From Zizania palustris (lineage: Eukaryota; Streptophyta; Magnoliopsida; Poales; Poaceae), in contig JAAALK010000079.1 of the NCBI GenBank assembly GCA_019279435.1, positions 67,032,330-67,096,329 of the forward strand: 64,000 nucleotides of DNA. Reading direction: 5' to 3'. The notes beneath the pieces were generated by a model, which was not told the origin of the DNA, made no database searches, and saw only the letters and a program-made list of their open reading frames with translations. Each line of letters starts with the position of its first letter. The stretch's first letter is position 1. This document shows, piece by piece, positions 32,791-43,926 of this stretch. The translations under genes were made by a program, and so were the position numbers.

Positions 32791-33320
32791 ACTGGGCAGA
32801 AAAAAATGAACTATCCTGATATCTCTCACAGCACCGATCTCACGTCTGAGTGTTCTTTCCTTTGTTCATGTGTGTTGGTTTGGTCTCATCTGATTTTTTT
32901 TCACTCGGTAACTCAGCGGCTTTGTAAAGATCGCATTTGCGGTGGTATGCTTACCAGCGATTCAGGTGGCATATACATGTACCCAAAGAGGGCAGCCAGG
33001 TTTGGAGGCTTGGAGCAGATGGTGTGTTTACTAGATTGTGAGTACAATTGGTTGTAGTGTTATACCATATATAGAGAGATGCTCAAGTCTGTATATTGAA
33101 GCTGTCAGTTGTCACCTGGTACCTTGCAATCTTGCATCACTAACAGTCAGATTTGTTACCAATGTGTAAAAACCTAAATAGAGTCAGATCTGTTTCTCAT
33201 TTGTAGTGTGTGGTCATGTTGGGGCTGATGTCCGACAAGGATGCGGGCACAAGTATAAGTATAGTTTATCCATACCTATATAACTATGACACCCGTTTAC
33301 CTGTTTATGCTAATATGTAG
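32791..33320 (+). other. CPK 3' UTR and flank
   Basis: Sequence after the CPK stop is 3' UTR-like, with T-rich stretches. No independent gene is seen. Confidence 0.5.
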
Positions 33321-33628
33321 TTAGATGCATGTGCTTTGCAACAAAACCTTATTTTGTAATGGGGTCTTTGCGTAAAATTTATATTTTTATATAATTTTTT
33401 AGAAATCTAAGGGGTTTTACACAAAATTTCGTATATCCGTAGCAAAATACTGAATTAAAACACAAATTAAAACACTGAAATACAAAAGTATATTTTTTCT
33501 TTTTCTTTTTCTTTTCCTCTGTGTGTTCTCACGCAGGTAGTTTTCTCTTGCACTGCATGCGGCTGGGGTGGTTCAGCACATGCGGCTAGGGCGGGGCGCT
33601 CCGCGCGCTGCGCAGCGGGTGAGCTGGG

Positions 33629-33745
33629 TGTAAGAAGAGATAGATGGATAGATTCCTCTCCTTGGTTGGGAGGATAAAAGGGGAGCTTTACAGGAGGGGC
33701 CCACACACAGGGGCCCCACACGACAGACACACACACACTCTAACA
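33629..33745 (-). repeat. 3' LTR of the copia element
   Basis: 117 bp, TG...CA. It is almost identical to the LTR at 38272-38392; differences are a 4-bp length change and a few substitutions (TGTAAGAAGAG against TGTAGAAAGAG). The close match indicates a fairly recent insertion. This is among the shorter copia LTRs. Confidence 0.92.
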
Positions 33746-36700
33746 CCCTCCGCAGTCGAAACTCCAGCGCAGCGGATGTTGAGACTGGAGCGGAACTCGG
33801 AGAAGGTGGAGAAAGGTAAACCCTTGGTGAAGATGTCGGCGAACTGGGAGACAACAGGCACTGGAGCGGGAGACAACAGGCTGCCGCTTGGATGACCAAG
33901 ACACGAGGTTCCCACCAAGGAAGACGGCGTAGCCGGAGGTGGAGCGACGCGTGTCCGGGCATCCCGCCCAGTCGGCGTCAGTGTAAACCACGAGCTCAGC
34001 AACCGGAGAACGCCGAAGGTGAAGCCCGAAGCCGAGGGAGCCACGCAGATAGCAAAGAATCCGCTTCATAGCGGTAAGGTGCGGGTCCCGTGGGTCGTGC
34101 ATGTGAAGGCACACCTGCTGCACTGCATAGGAGATATCCGGCCGAGTGAAGGTGAGATACTGAAGGGCACCAGCAATGCTTCGATAGGCAGTGGGATCAT
34201 CCACTGGTGCACCCTTGGTACCAGAAATCTTGGTCTAAGCATCAACTGGAGTGGAACATGGCTTGCAGTCAGTCATCCCTGCGCGGTGAAGGACATCCAA
34301 GGCGTACTGGCGCTGGTGAAGGAATAGGCCATCAGGGCGGTGTTCCATTGTCACTCCCAAGAAGTGATGGAGCACACCAAGGTCCTTCATGGCAAACTCC
34401 CGCTGCAATGAGGAGACAACCCGCTGAAGTAGAGACTGACTGAAGGCAGTGAGAACAATGTCATCCACATAAGCAGCAGATAGGCTGTGTCAGCACCGTG
34501 GTGGAGAACAAATAGAGAAGTGTCGCTCTTGGCTTCGCTGAACCCCAAAGTCACCAGGAAGGAGGCAAACCGACTGTACCAAGCCCGAGGAGCCTGCTTC
34601 AGACCATACAGAGACTTGTTGAGCCGGCAAACAAGCTCAGGGTGAGCGGGATCCACAAAGCCTGCAGGCTGGCTGCAGTACACAGTCTCCGTCAGGGTGC
34701 CATGGAGGAAGGCATTCTTCACATTGAGCTGGTGAACTGGCCAAGACCGTGAGAGTGCCAAGGAGAGAACGGTCCAGACAGTAGCAGGCTTCACCACTGG
34801 GCTGAAAGTCTCATCGTAGTCAACTCCAGGGCGCTGAGTGAAACCCCGGAGGACCCAACGAGCCTTGTAGCGATCCAGCGTACCATCTGCCTTGCGTTTA
34901 TGTGTCCAGATCCACTTGCCGGTGACCACATTGCAGCTAGAGGGACGAGGCACCAGGTCCCAGGTCTGATTGGCCAGAAGGGCTGCATACTCATCCTCCA
35001 TCGCGCGGTGCCAGTGTGGATCCGCCAGGGCGCCATGGACAGTGGAGGGTATAGGAGAAACCAGCGGTTCCGTAGTGGCGGAGAGCACCAGGCGGTCAAC
35101 TGGACGAAGGACCCCCGCAGCCCGCCGAGTCACCATTGGGTGAGTGTGGCGGGGATCGAGGGTGAAGGATGGGCGGGTGGTACACCTGCGGCTCGGCGCG
35201 AGAGCGGGCCGGTGCAACACCCGTCAGGCGGCACTGGTAGACACGGACAGGGTCGGCGTAGCGGGAAGAAGACGTCGGGGCCGCGCGTGGCAAGGCAGGA
35301 GGCGCAGTGACACGGGGCACGACCGAGGCCGTGTCAGGGGCGGCAGGCGAGGGCTGGGGCCGCGCATGGCGTCGGAGGCAGCAGTGGGCCAACCCCGGGC
35401 GCAGGAGGCGACAGGGAAGTGGCCTCACGCAGCACATCTGAGGACTCCGGGGCCGCGCAAGGCGCGGAGGGGCAACGCCGGCTGGTGGGGAGTGGCCGCA
35501 CGTGGTGCGGCTAGAGGTGCCGAGGCCGTGGGTGGCGCGGAGGGCAGCTCCGCTGCCACACAAGGCTCGCTAGATGGCGGGAGAGCCGTCGGAACAGCTG
35601 GGGTTGCACCTGCAGAAGACAAAGGTGGCTGAACCACCGGGTCAGTAGAAAACAAGGAGTCCAACTCAAGGCTAGTGGCGGGGGTGGAGTCGACGGAGAA
35701 AGGAAAGACTGACTCGGCGAAGATGACATGTCGTGAAATAAGAACACGACGAGAAGAGAGGTCAAAGCAACGATACCACTTATGATCGGGGAGTAGCCGA
35801 GAAACACACAAAGGGTCGAGCGGGGCGCAAGCTTGTGAGGAGCAGTGGCGAAGGTGTTGGGATAGCAAGCGCACCCGAAAACACAAAGGTGAGAGTAGGA
35901 AGGAGGAGTACCAAACAAGGCATGGTGAGGGGTGGGAGCGCACGTGGCCTTAGAAGGCAGGCGATTGAGGAGATAGGTGGCAGTAAGGAGGCTCTCAGCC
36001 CAGAAGCGAGCGGGAGCCGAAGCCTGAAAGAGCATGGAGCGCATAACATTGTTAGTGGTACGAATCATGCGCTCAGCCTTGCCGTTCTGAGGGGAGGTAT
36101 AGGGGCACGACATGCGCAATTGGACTCCCTTCGAGAGGAAGAAAGCCCGAGAAGCAGAGTTGTCAAACTCACGCCCGTTATCACACTGGACCGCCTTGAT
36201 GATGACACCGAACTGAGTGAACACCCACGCAGAGTAGTGAGAGAGAGAGGGAAAGGTATCAGACTTGGACCGCAAGGGAAAGGTCCAAGAATAGTGAGTG
36301 AAATCATCAAGAACCACCAAATAGTATTTAAAACCAGAAATACTCGGGATCAGGGATGTCCACAAGTCACAATGAATGAGATCAAAAGGCCGAGCGGCAT
36401 GTGAGGAAGAGACAGGGAAAGGTAAACGGGTATGACGACCTAACTGGCACGCATGACAAATATGCTCACTAGCATCCCTAGTACAAGAGATAGAGGGGTA
36501 CTACTGAGCTTAGTCAAAACGTCAACGCCGGGGTGACCAAGCCGGCGGTGCCAGAGAGTGGAGGAAGTGATGGTAGCAAGCACGGGCGTAGGGGAGGCCA
36601 AAGGAGGGGCAGCGGAGGGCAGAAGGCGAAGGGTGTAGAGAGGGCCAGTGCTATCACAACGGAGAAGAGACCGTCGTGTGGCCAAATCCTTCACTGTCAA

Positions 36701-37046
36701 CCCAGCAAGGGTCAAACTCAACGGAACATGAGTTGTCAGAAGTGAATTGACGAATAGAAAGAAGATTTTGAACAATATCCGGGGCAACAAGAACGTTGGG
36801 AAGACAGAAAGAACCACATGGAGCCGCATCACCCACAGAGGTGACCGGAAGAGAGGACCCATTTCCAACCATGATGGAAGAGGGGTACGATGGGTGGGGC
36901 GGCCTTGTGGAAGAAAGAAGATCGACGTGCGGAGTGACATGGAAGGAGGCTCCCGAGTCGGCCACCCAGTCCATGGAAGCGGGCGGTGGGCAAGAGGATA
37001 GCATACAAGCCGCCTGGTCCCACCCACTGGAACCACGGTGGCCCAA
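33746..37046 (-). pseudogene. copia Pol remnant (protease, integrase, reverse transcriptase, partial RNase H)
   Basis: Minus-strand blocks in order: protease DWVADSGASFHVT (about 36957); pre-integrase TLWHRRLGHPGVDVLTKL (about 36540); integrase with CDNGREFDN and SPQNGKAERMIRTTNNVM (35780-36365); reverse transcriptase from WDLVPRPS through KWIWTHKRKADG, NVKNAFLHG and YGLKQAPRAWY (34480-35050), with its Asp-Asp motif in MDDIVLT in a shifted frame (34460); RNase H with VVYTDADWAGCPDTRRSTSG (about 34010). Frames change after the protease and before the Asp-Asp motif. RNase H jumps from SWSSKRQPVVSRSS to QFADIFTKGLPF, so the central part of that domain is deleted. Non-functional. Confidence 0.9.
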
Positions 37047-37149
37047 CCCGGAGGCGGTGAGTGCAACACCGGTGGAGCCAAGGGCAGAGACAGCAGGTGG
37101 TGAGCCGGCCCGGTGAGCATGGGCCGCCGCTGCTGGGGACGACCAAGGA

Positions 37150-38260
37150 GCCCCATTAGTAAACTACTGCCCGTGCCACATGGAAGAGTGGCAGGGAGAC
37201 CGGCGGCGCCAAATCGGCACGGGAGGGCAGCCCTGGCAGCCATGGAGGGGTGGCCGGTGGCGGCGGCCAGGGAGGTGGCTGCAGCCAAGGAGGGCCCGAC
37301 AGGGGCAGCCATGAAGGGGCCGGCGGCCAGGTAGGTGCCGGCGGCGGCCATGGAGGGGGGCGCAGCGGCGACGGCGTCCATGGAGGCGGCCAGACAGAAG
37401 GGGGAGGGGCGCCCGGCGGCGGTGGAGGGGATCCCTGCGGCGGCGGCCATGGAGGGGCGCGCGGCGTCGGTGGCCAGGGAGGGGGCCAGGCCGAAGGGGA
37501 AGGGGAGCACGCCGGTCATGGTGGCGGTGACGGCAGCAGGAGGGCCCCCCCATGGTCGGCCAGTGCATGGCCGTGGCGGGGGTAGGGGGGGCGGCGCCCC
37601 TGGGGCCGCGGGATGAGGCCGGCGAGGCCGGCAGCAGCAGGAGGGGGCCCCCATGGTCGGCCACTGCATGGCCGTGGCGGGGGGGAGGGGGGCGGCACTG
37701 TAGGGGTCAGGGAGGGCCGGGGGCGGCAGATCCGCCGCCCCGGCGTCGGGTCCGTGCGAGCGGGCGGGCCGGCGGCGAAATAGCACGGGGGAGGCCGGCG
37801 GCGGCGGATCAGCCCCGACGGCGTCGAGCAGGGCGGGGGGAGCTCGGCGGCGCCGGATCGGGGCCCGCCCTGGCGGCGGATCCGGCTGGGAGGGGGGCGT
37901 CGGCATCGAGGAAGGCGGGGGAGCACGGCGGCGCCAGATCGGGCGGCGCCAGAGTCGGGCTGCCCCGGCGGCGGATCCGGGCGGAGAGGGGCTCCGGCGT
38001 CGCGGGAGAGGACGATGGAAGGCCGGCGGCGGCGAAACCGACGAGGGGAAGCCGGCGGTGGCAGATCCGGCCGCCCCAGCGGCGGATCCGGGCGGGAGAG
38101 GGCCGGATCCGGCCATGGTGGCGGAACCCAGCCCACGAAAAGGGGGAGGGGGAGGAGAAGGAGAAGGTGGTGCTCGCCGGAGGAGGGCGCGCCGGCCATG
38201 GAGGCGACGGCAGCGGCGCCGGTGGCAGGGGAGAAGAGGAGGGAAGGAGGAGCCTAAGAC
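37150..38260 (-). other. GC-rich Pro/Ala-coding tract in the Gag position of the copia element
   Basis: Between the primer binding site and the protease, where Gag should lie, the minus strand is very GC-rich and open in several frames, one running from 38272 to 36440. It is low-complexity: Pro, Ala, Arg and Gly with internally repeated words (PPPGRPDLPPPAS, MAAA-type runs, and the near-duplicated GCCATGCACTGGCC-like blocks at about 37560 and 37665). No Gag or zinc-knuckle CCHC motif is seen. It may be a replaced or rearranged Gag region. Confidence 0.6.
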
Positions 38261-38271
38261 TCTTGATACCA

Positions 38272-38392
38272 TGTAGAAAGAGATAGATGGATAGATTCCT
38301 CTCCCTTAGGTTGGAGGATAAAAGGGGAGCCTTACAGGAGGGGCCCACACACAGGGGGCCCCACACGACAGACACACACACACACTCTAACA
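38272..38392 (-). repeat. 5' LTR of the copia element
   Basis: 121 bp, TG...CA, adjoining the primer binding site (CTCTTGATACCA on the plus strand, ending 38271) on its inner side and the CTGGG duplication on its outer side. Confidence 0.92.
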
Positions 38393-38533
38393 CTGGGCGC
38401 GCGAGCAATCCTGTGGTTTGGGCCGTTTTTGCGGGGCACAAGTTTTGGCCGGTTTTGTATGGGATGTGGAAAGGCACGTACCGGGTTGTGGATAAAATCC
38501 GTAGATGAAGTAGCCACTTTATATTAGTTAAGA

Positions 38534-39270
38534 TATGATTATATCCAAACTCTATTTCAACTTAAGTTTCTAACCCTAATCTCTCAAGTCTTAAGCCTCC
38601 TACTGTATTGTTACAGTTGTAATTTTGTGGGTAATTGAGACTGCTCGTGGTGAGTATGGATTAAACCTAGAACAGTAGATAGCATGCATGGGAACTGGAA
38701 CAGTTTGCAGGAGCAATTCTTGCAAAACGGCCAGAGTTCCTCCTGATCTCGAATTCTTGCACATCCAGGATGCAGCACTCAGAAGTTCAAAGAAATAAAC
38801 AAGGGGAAAACACCAAATTCATTGCACATATGAGTGGATGCAATTCAGTGCAACATGTGTTGCCTGCAAGTAATATCAGCAATGTTTGACACGGATGATT
38901 ATCTTTGTTAAGTTCAGGCGTGCAGACATATCCCTAGCCAAGTAAGCAGAAACAATAATCTTTCTGTTTATCTACACAAAATTACAAGAAAATGGCAGAC
39001 GTTATTTCTTCCCTTTTGCAGTGTAATCAATCAATCCAATGGAAAAAGATCGCCTCATTTAATATAATAATTATACTACAAATCATCGTGCATTCCTGTG
39101 GTTTCTTATCTGCCTGAAGAAAGTGGACACTGAATTTCCCAATTACACCGACCGAAAATCAGATACTGCCATACTTACTGATAACTGCAAGACCAAACAA
39201 GAACTTGACTAAAACAGTTGTTGATGGTTACTGCATACCCTGTCACCCTTGACGCGGAGTCATTTCATAT
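38534..39270. other. Intergenic and 3' flank of the MFS gene
   Basis: No gene is recognised. The last few hundred bases before 39271 are probably the 3' UTR of the minus-strand MFS transporter gene. Confidence 0.5.
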
Positions 39271-42200
39271 TCATATTAGCTCCTGCTCCTTGATACTAGC
39301 CAATCTAGCACTATCTCGATCGCGCTTGAACACAAAGTACAGTGGGCTGTAGAACAAGAAGCATAGACCAAAAGGAACAATCATCATAGTCAATAGCCCT
39401 CTTGAGAGTGCATACGCCCCTGCCACCGATCCATTTGCTAGATTAATGGCCTTCCGCGTCGTAGCCATAGATCTTCTCAGTGACCATGCCAACAGCAGGA
39501 GCAGCCAGTGAAGCAAATGAACCCTCAAATGCACGGTCAAAGGCATAGATCATTGTGCGGTGCTTGGGAGGTACTACCTCTGCAAACATGGGGTTGTTTG
39601 CGCAAGTAGCGCACCAGCTTATGGTAATTCCCATCAAAAAGAGAGTGACAGCAAAGGCAGACCAGTAATCAACTGACTGAGGAATGACTGTAAGGAGGAT
39701 CCAAGAGAAAGGGATGCCCTGAAGGCACTAAACTGAGCACACATGATCCGAGCTGAATCCGGATAGTATTTTGACAGATGATCAGCAATTACTCCACCTA
39801 GAAATGATCCGCTGGCACAACCGATAGCAAATAGGCTGTTTAACCCTGCTGAACTGCTATTGTCAAAACCTGAGAAAGTTCAAGACTGTCAATGTCTTAC
39901 TCTGGGAAGGGCACACTAAACAGTTTAAATATCGAGAGAAAATATCTATTAGTTCTCATACCTATGAGCTCAAACCACATTGTGAAGAAAACTACAGCAG
40001 TCCATGGCAATGAGCCACTATTCCTTGCAAAACAATGATTTGAAATGTTCGCACTTTCATGACGGATCTTGCTGCTATCCATGAATCCTTCCATATGGAC
40101 AGTGGAGGGAAAATACCATTACTGACCAATCGCGACCTGTCATTTACATGACATTGCAATGTTTATTTATATAATTAATGCAAACGTACTACCAATACTA
40201 CAAATTAAATGGAAACTAATGTAGAATCAAAAGGCAATGAAGACAACAACATTTCCTATAAAATTACAGATAACATTAGGCTCATCTGAGAAAGCCTCAA
40301 GAATAATGTCAGAATAGGGGGTAATCAGCATTTGATGATCAGCTATACTACTTATGCATTCATGAGTTCAGGAAATTGAATAGTTTGTTCTTTCCTAAAT
40401 TTTGAAGAGAATCATACCTCTCGTGGTCCTCGTCGTCACCAAAATGGCTTGGAGACGTTTTTCTAGGATCAACAGTGTAGAAGTAGACAAGAAGCCCGAT
40501 TAACAAGCTAGCGAATGCAACCATTATAAATGCAAACCTCCATCCCGGTAATCCCCAGTAATCCCTGCCAGCCATGACTGTTGCTAAAATACTTCCTCCT
40601 ATACCACCTATTGAACCAATGAGGCTTAACAAGCCAAATCCAGCGCCACGTGTACCATCTTTGTAGCTATCAGCAATGAAGGACTGAAGAGCTGGTATCA
40701 CAATGGCAAGTCCAAGACCATTCACAGCTCTCCAGAATGCAACCTGCTGAAAATACTGGCTGACACCAACAGCCCCTGTTGATACAGCCCAGAAGACAGT
40801 CCCTATGGCTAGAACCGCAGGGCGATCATACTGAAGTGCAAGGACACCTGCCAAGGGAGATGCTATTGACTTGAGAAAGTTCATTAGAAACGTAAGGTAT
40901 CCCAGATCAGTAGGACCAGCATTGAAAGCAGAACTGACTTCCTTGTAAACAGCTGGGAGGAGATTCTCATCAGCCCGCTCCATAATGGCAGCCAGGTTGA
41001 TGAGAATAAGAGAAATGGATAAACCGAACATCTTCTTTGCCCTGAAAGAAGAAGAAATATTAGAGCATGATTACAAAAACAAATGAAAGAAGATTTTTTT
41101 CCTGTATTTCAGTTAATCCTAGGGATATTTCTGTGACACGAAAAACAGTTTCAGTTCAATCAAATCCAACTAATTTTCACTCATTGGCATGGATGTAACA
41201 TGTAAGTTTATAGGGTGTTTGCAAAAGTGCTGCACAGTTAATGAACATTGATCTACATCTTAAAAGAATATAATCACATTTACTCCACATATATATGGAC
41301 CCAAAAGTCTTTCTTTTTTGTTTCTTTTTTCCATAATATGACCACATGACACAAATGAACGCTTTGCCTGAGAATGAAACGGCACATAATAAGGAAAATT
41401 CAAAGCTTTTCCGCATGAAGCAGCGAAGGAGTATGTATAGGGTTCCAACTTTCAAATGCCATATTAGTCAGCTTTTAACTGAGTGTTTCTCCTGGAACTG
41501 AAACTTAGGACCAAGCCAATTGTATGATGGTTAGAGTTTTGGTCACTGTGAAAAGATTTGGCTTCACTTTTAGCGCTTTAAGCATCCAGAAAAAGGGCAC
41601 AATGTAAGAATTGGAAGATTCTTCTCCCTCTTTTTCATGCAAAAATACTCTTTTTATGTCCTAACCAGATATTACATGGAGTAAAATATATGGCACGGGG
41701 TAATAATTATAGGAGTTAATCTGCACTAACTCGTTGGCGGTTACTCACAGGTACCATAAGATCGATTTGATTATTATTTTGTGGAGAAGAGAAATAACTC
41801 GCTGAATCTGACTCGAATGGTCGAGAGCTTCACGCTGCCAATGAAGATCCAAAGTACCAGGTTTCAGATGCTAGTTTGCAAAGTTCAGAATTCAAACATC
41901 ACAATGGCATTCCCATTTGTACATTTGAATCGAAACAGCATCGACCATGAAATCACACAGCCTTGAATACTATTTTGAAATGCAACCCGGACCCTCCCAA
42001 ACATGAGCAAGGATGAACCCTTAATATTGTACAGTTAAAGGCATTGTTCAGATGCACATCTACATTAGCTTTGACCAGCAAAAGATTCTGATCCACTCCA
42101 GGCAGTGGTCTGTGCCTCTGAGGTCAGAGAAGAACCCAACCCCCATCTTACCTAGGGCCAACTCACATTCCATGCAAAAACGCCTAAAACCAGAAACAAA

Positions 42201-42433
42201 AATTTAAAAAATCCATTGGGAGGGGAATCAACACCATCAGCTCAACCGGCAAAATATTCAGAATCTTGCTGATTAGCTCCTGGTGCACAGAGCATACAAC
42301 AAAGAGTTCGAAAGCACGCATTTTTTAGATGCCGCCAACGAGCAAAACAACAAGTTAATCCTCGCACTGAAGGAGGAGCTTGAAATCCCAAAAGAAATCA
42401 TCTTTACAAGAGAGGCTCAAGAACTCACCTCAT
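39271..42433 (-). CDS. Major facilitator superfamily transporter, spinster-like (frame broken at three sites)
   Basis: There are four coding exons on the minus strand: 42433-42429, 41041-40418, 40136-39962 and 39869-39271, about 467 residues. The first coding exon is only ATGAG; with exon 2 it gives MRAKKMFGLSISLILINLA. Family blocks are ERADENLLPAVYKEVS, DLGYLTFLMNFLKSIASP, FIADSYKDGTRGAGFGLLS, PWTAVVFFTMWFELIGFDN, FLMGITISWCATCANNP and RTMIYAFDRAFEGSFASLA. These are multi-span membrane proteins of unknown substrate. Single-base changes break the frame: one C too few near 40015 (GGC of VGSLPW), one C too few near 39717 (RGIPFSW), and one C too many near 39454 (YDAKAINLANG). The coding pattern is otherwise well conserved, so sequence error is likely. 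The 1387-bp first intron separates the five-base start exon from the rest. Confidence 0.85.
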
Positions 42434-42810
42434 GTCAGGAGAGTGGGAGGAGCTCCTGGCAGAGCGCGCGCGAGATCCCCAAGAACCGCCGGCTCGCAGT
42501 TGCGGTTACCTCTTTCTCGGCCTAGCTTGTCTCCGCCCGGCCCGTCGGATCGAGCTAGAGAGTAGGAGCTCCCAGAGGGAAGTGACCGGGAAACTGACGC
42601 GCACGAGCGCGACGGATTCAAGCCAACCCAAGGGAGCCATGTGTTGCAAGTTTTCTCCGCTTCATCTTTGACTTGGTTTTTTTCGTTGATCTTTCGGTGC
42701 TTAAATTATTAAGGCGTTGATTTCTTCCCTCGCAGGCAGGGTGACAATGCCGGTGTTTGGTCTATCCAAAATATCGATACACGTACGAGGAAACTAAACG
42801 TGTATATATA
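42434..42810 (-). other. MFS gene 5' UTR and flank
   Basis: GC-rich sequence from 42434 to about 42640 is the likely 5' UTR of the minus-strand MFS gene; the rest shows nothing specific. Confidence 0.5.
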
Positions 42811-43138
42811 AAACTATTCATATGGAGTTTTATGAAGTGTTTCATGATATTAATTATCATGTCATATTAGTTTTTTTATATAATATTTAATTAATGAGAA
42901 AAGAAAATAAAATAGTATTATCACCATAACATGGTGCTAACCCGTTTCCAAGACGGATGAAACGAAATGAAACACCTATTGAGAGCCAAATCGTTTCATC
43001 ATAGAGAGGGTATTTCATGAGAGCTAGTTGCATTTAATTACACTGATTAGCCTAGGAATAGTGAAATGAAATTCTCCACTGAGAAAGAATATTTCATTCA
43101 ATTAAAATATGTTACGAAACCGACGCTATAAATAGTCT
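42811..43138. mobile_element. MITE, copy 3 of the three-copy family
   Basis: Starts AACTATTCATATGGAG and ends CTATAAATAGTC. It shares long blocks in the same order with the copy at 26084 (TGTTTCATGATATTAATTA, ATGGTGCTAACCCG, TAGAGAGGGTATTTCATGA, TTGCATTTAATTACACTG). Non-coding. It lies between the divergent MFS and bZIP genes. Confidence 0.65.
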
Positions 43139-43653
43139 AATACCAAACACTTGCAAATTTTCTTTAGAGGAGCCATAGCTTATTACGAGTGAAAAGACCA
43201 ATTGATGGAATGGTCTATAACTTTTGAAGCCCAAAACGAACGGCCCATTGCTAGCCCACTCTTGCATCACAACTCGGAAATTTTATATCTTATATTTATT
43301 TTTAAATTTATAGAAATAATCCTATATTTAGAATTTCACAAAAATAGTCTAAACATATCCTCCGGGAATACGGGTTTGAATTTTTGTGACATGTTATTGT
43401 AACGTTATTTTTTGTTAGAATTTCACGAAACATTGGATTATTTTTGTAAAAGTTATGGCAGTTACATTTTTTGTTAGATCGGAGAGGGAAAAATTGTCTT
43501 CTAGTGTTTTTTATAAAATTTTAAATGAGGATTATATCTGTAAATTAAAACAGATAATTCCGCAAAATCGCGCTGCTCAAAACCCGCGTTACCGACAGGT
43601 GGGCCCTGCCGGAGGCAAACCCGCCCGCACGGCGAGCTTGCCACCTCCTCGGA

Positions 43654-43687
43654 CACGTGGACACAGCGCCCGCGCGTCCTTCACGTG
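43654..43687 (+). promoter_or_regulatory. Paired G-boxes upstream of the G-box-binding factor gene
   Basis: Two perfect CACGTG hexamers, at 43654-43659 (GACACGTGG) and 43682-43687 (TTCACGTGTCA), lie 28 bp apart and about 240-270 bp before the start codon of a bZIP protein whose family binds CACGTG. Autoregulation is a reasonable inference, not shown by sequence. Confidence 0.6.
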
Positions 43688-43926
43688 TCATCCCTCTGGC
43701 GCCCCGTGGGTCCCACACCAACCGACGTCCGGTCTGCCGCTCGGCGCTCGCCCGAAGCGACCAGACGAGAGACCAGACGACCACCGCTCCCGCCCGCGCC
43801 GCTCCCGCTGCCTTGCTAGTTGCTACTCCTACTCCTCTTCCGCTTCCGATCGCCGCTCCGGTAAGCCTCACCGTCCTCTTCCACCTGCACATCCTTGGCC
43901 TGTCGCGCGCGCGCGCAACACGCGGC

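Larger units (their letters stand above)
33629..38392 (-). mobile_element. Ty1/copia LTR retrotransposon, decayed, reverse orientation
   Basis: The element is 4.76 kb, bounded by ~120-bp LTRs that start TG and end CA. A perfect 5-bp duplication CTGGG flanks it (33624-33628 and 38393-38397). Next to the 5' LTR on the minus strand is TGGTATCAAGAG, the initiator-Met-tRNA primer binding site usual for copia. Next to the 3' LTR is a purine tract ending CGGAGGG. Domain order on the minus strand is protease, integrase, reverse transcriptase, RNase H: the copia order. Several frameshifts and a deletion make it incapable of autonomous movement. It lies inside an older Helitron. Confidence 0.92.
33321..38533 (-). 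mobile_element. Helitron, copy C, split by a copia retrotransposon
   Basis: On the minus strand, the 5' end is TCTTAACTAATATAAAGTGG (reverse of 38514-38533) and the 3' end is GCAAAGCACATGCATCTAA (reverse of 33321-33339). They are diverged matches to copies A and B. The two parts, 33321-33628 and 38398-38533 (about 440 bp after removing the insert and one 5-bp duplication), share CTCACGCA, GCACAAGTTTTGG-like and AAAGGCACG words with copy A. It is the oldest of the three by sequence divergence. No gene lies in its own sequence. Confidence 0.65.

Noticed and set aside
36440..38272. Minus-strand open frame of about 610 codons as a cellular proline-rich protein
   Set aside because: It lies between copia LTRs, starts at the LTR border and ends in copia pre-integrase sequence, so it belongs to the retroelement.
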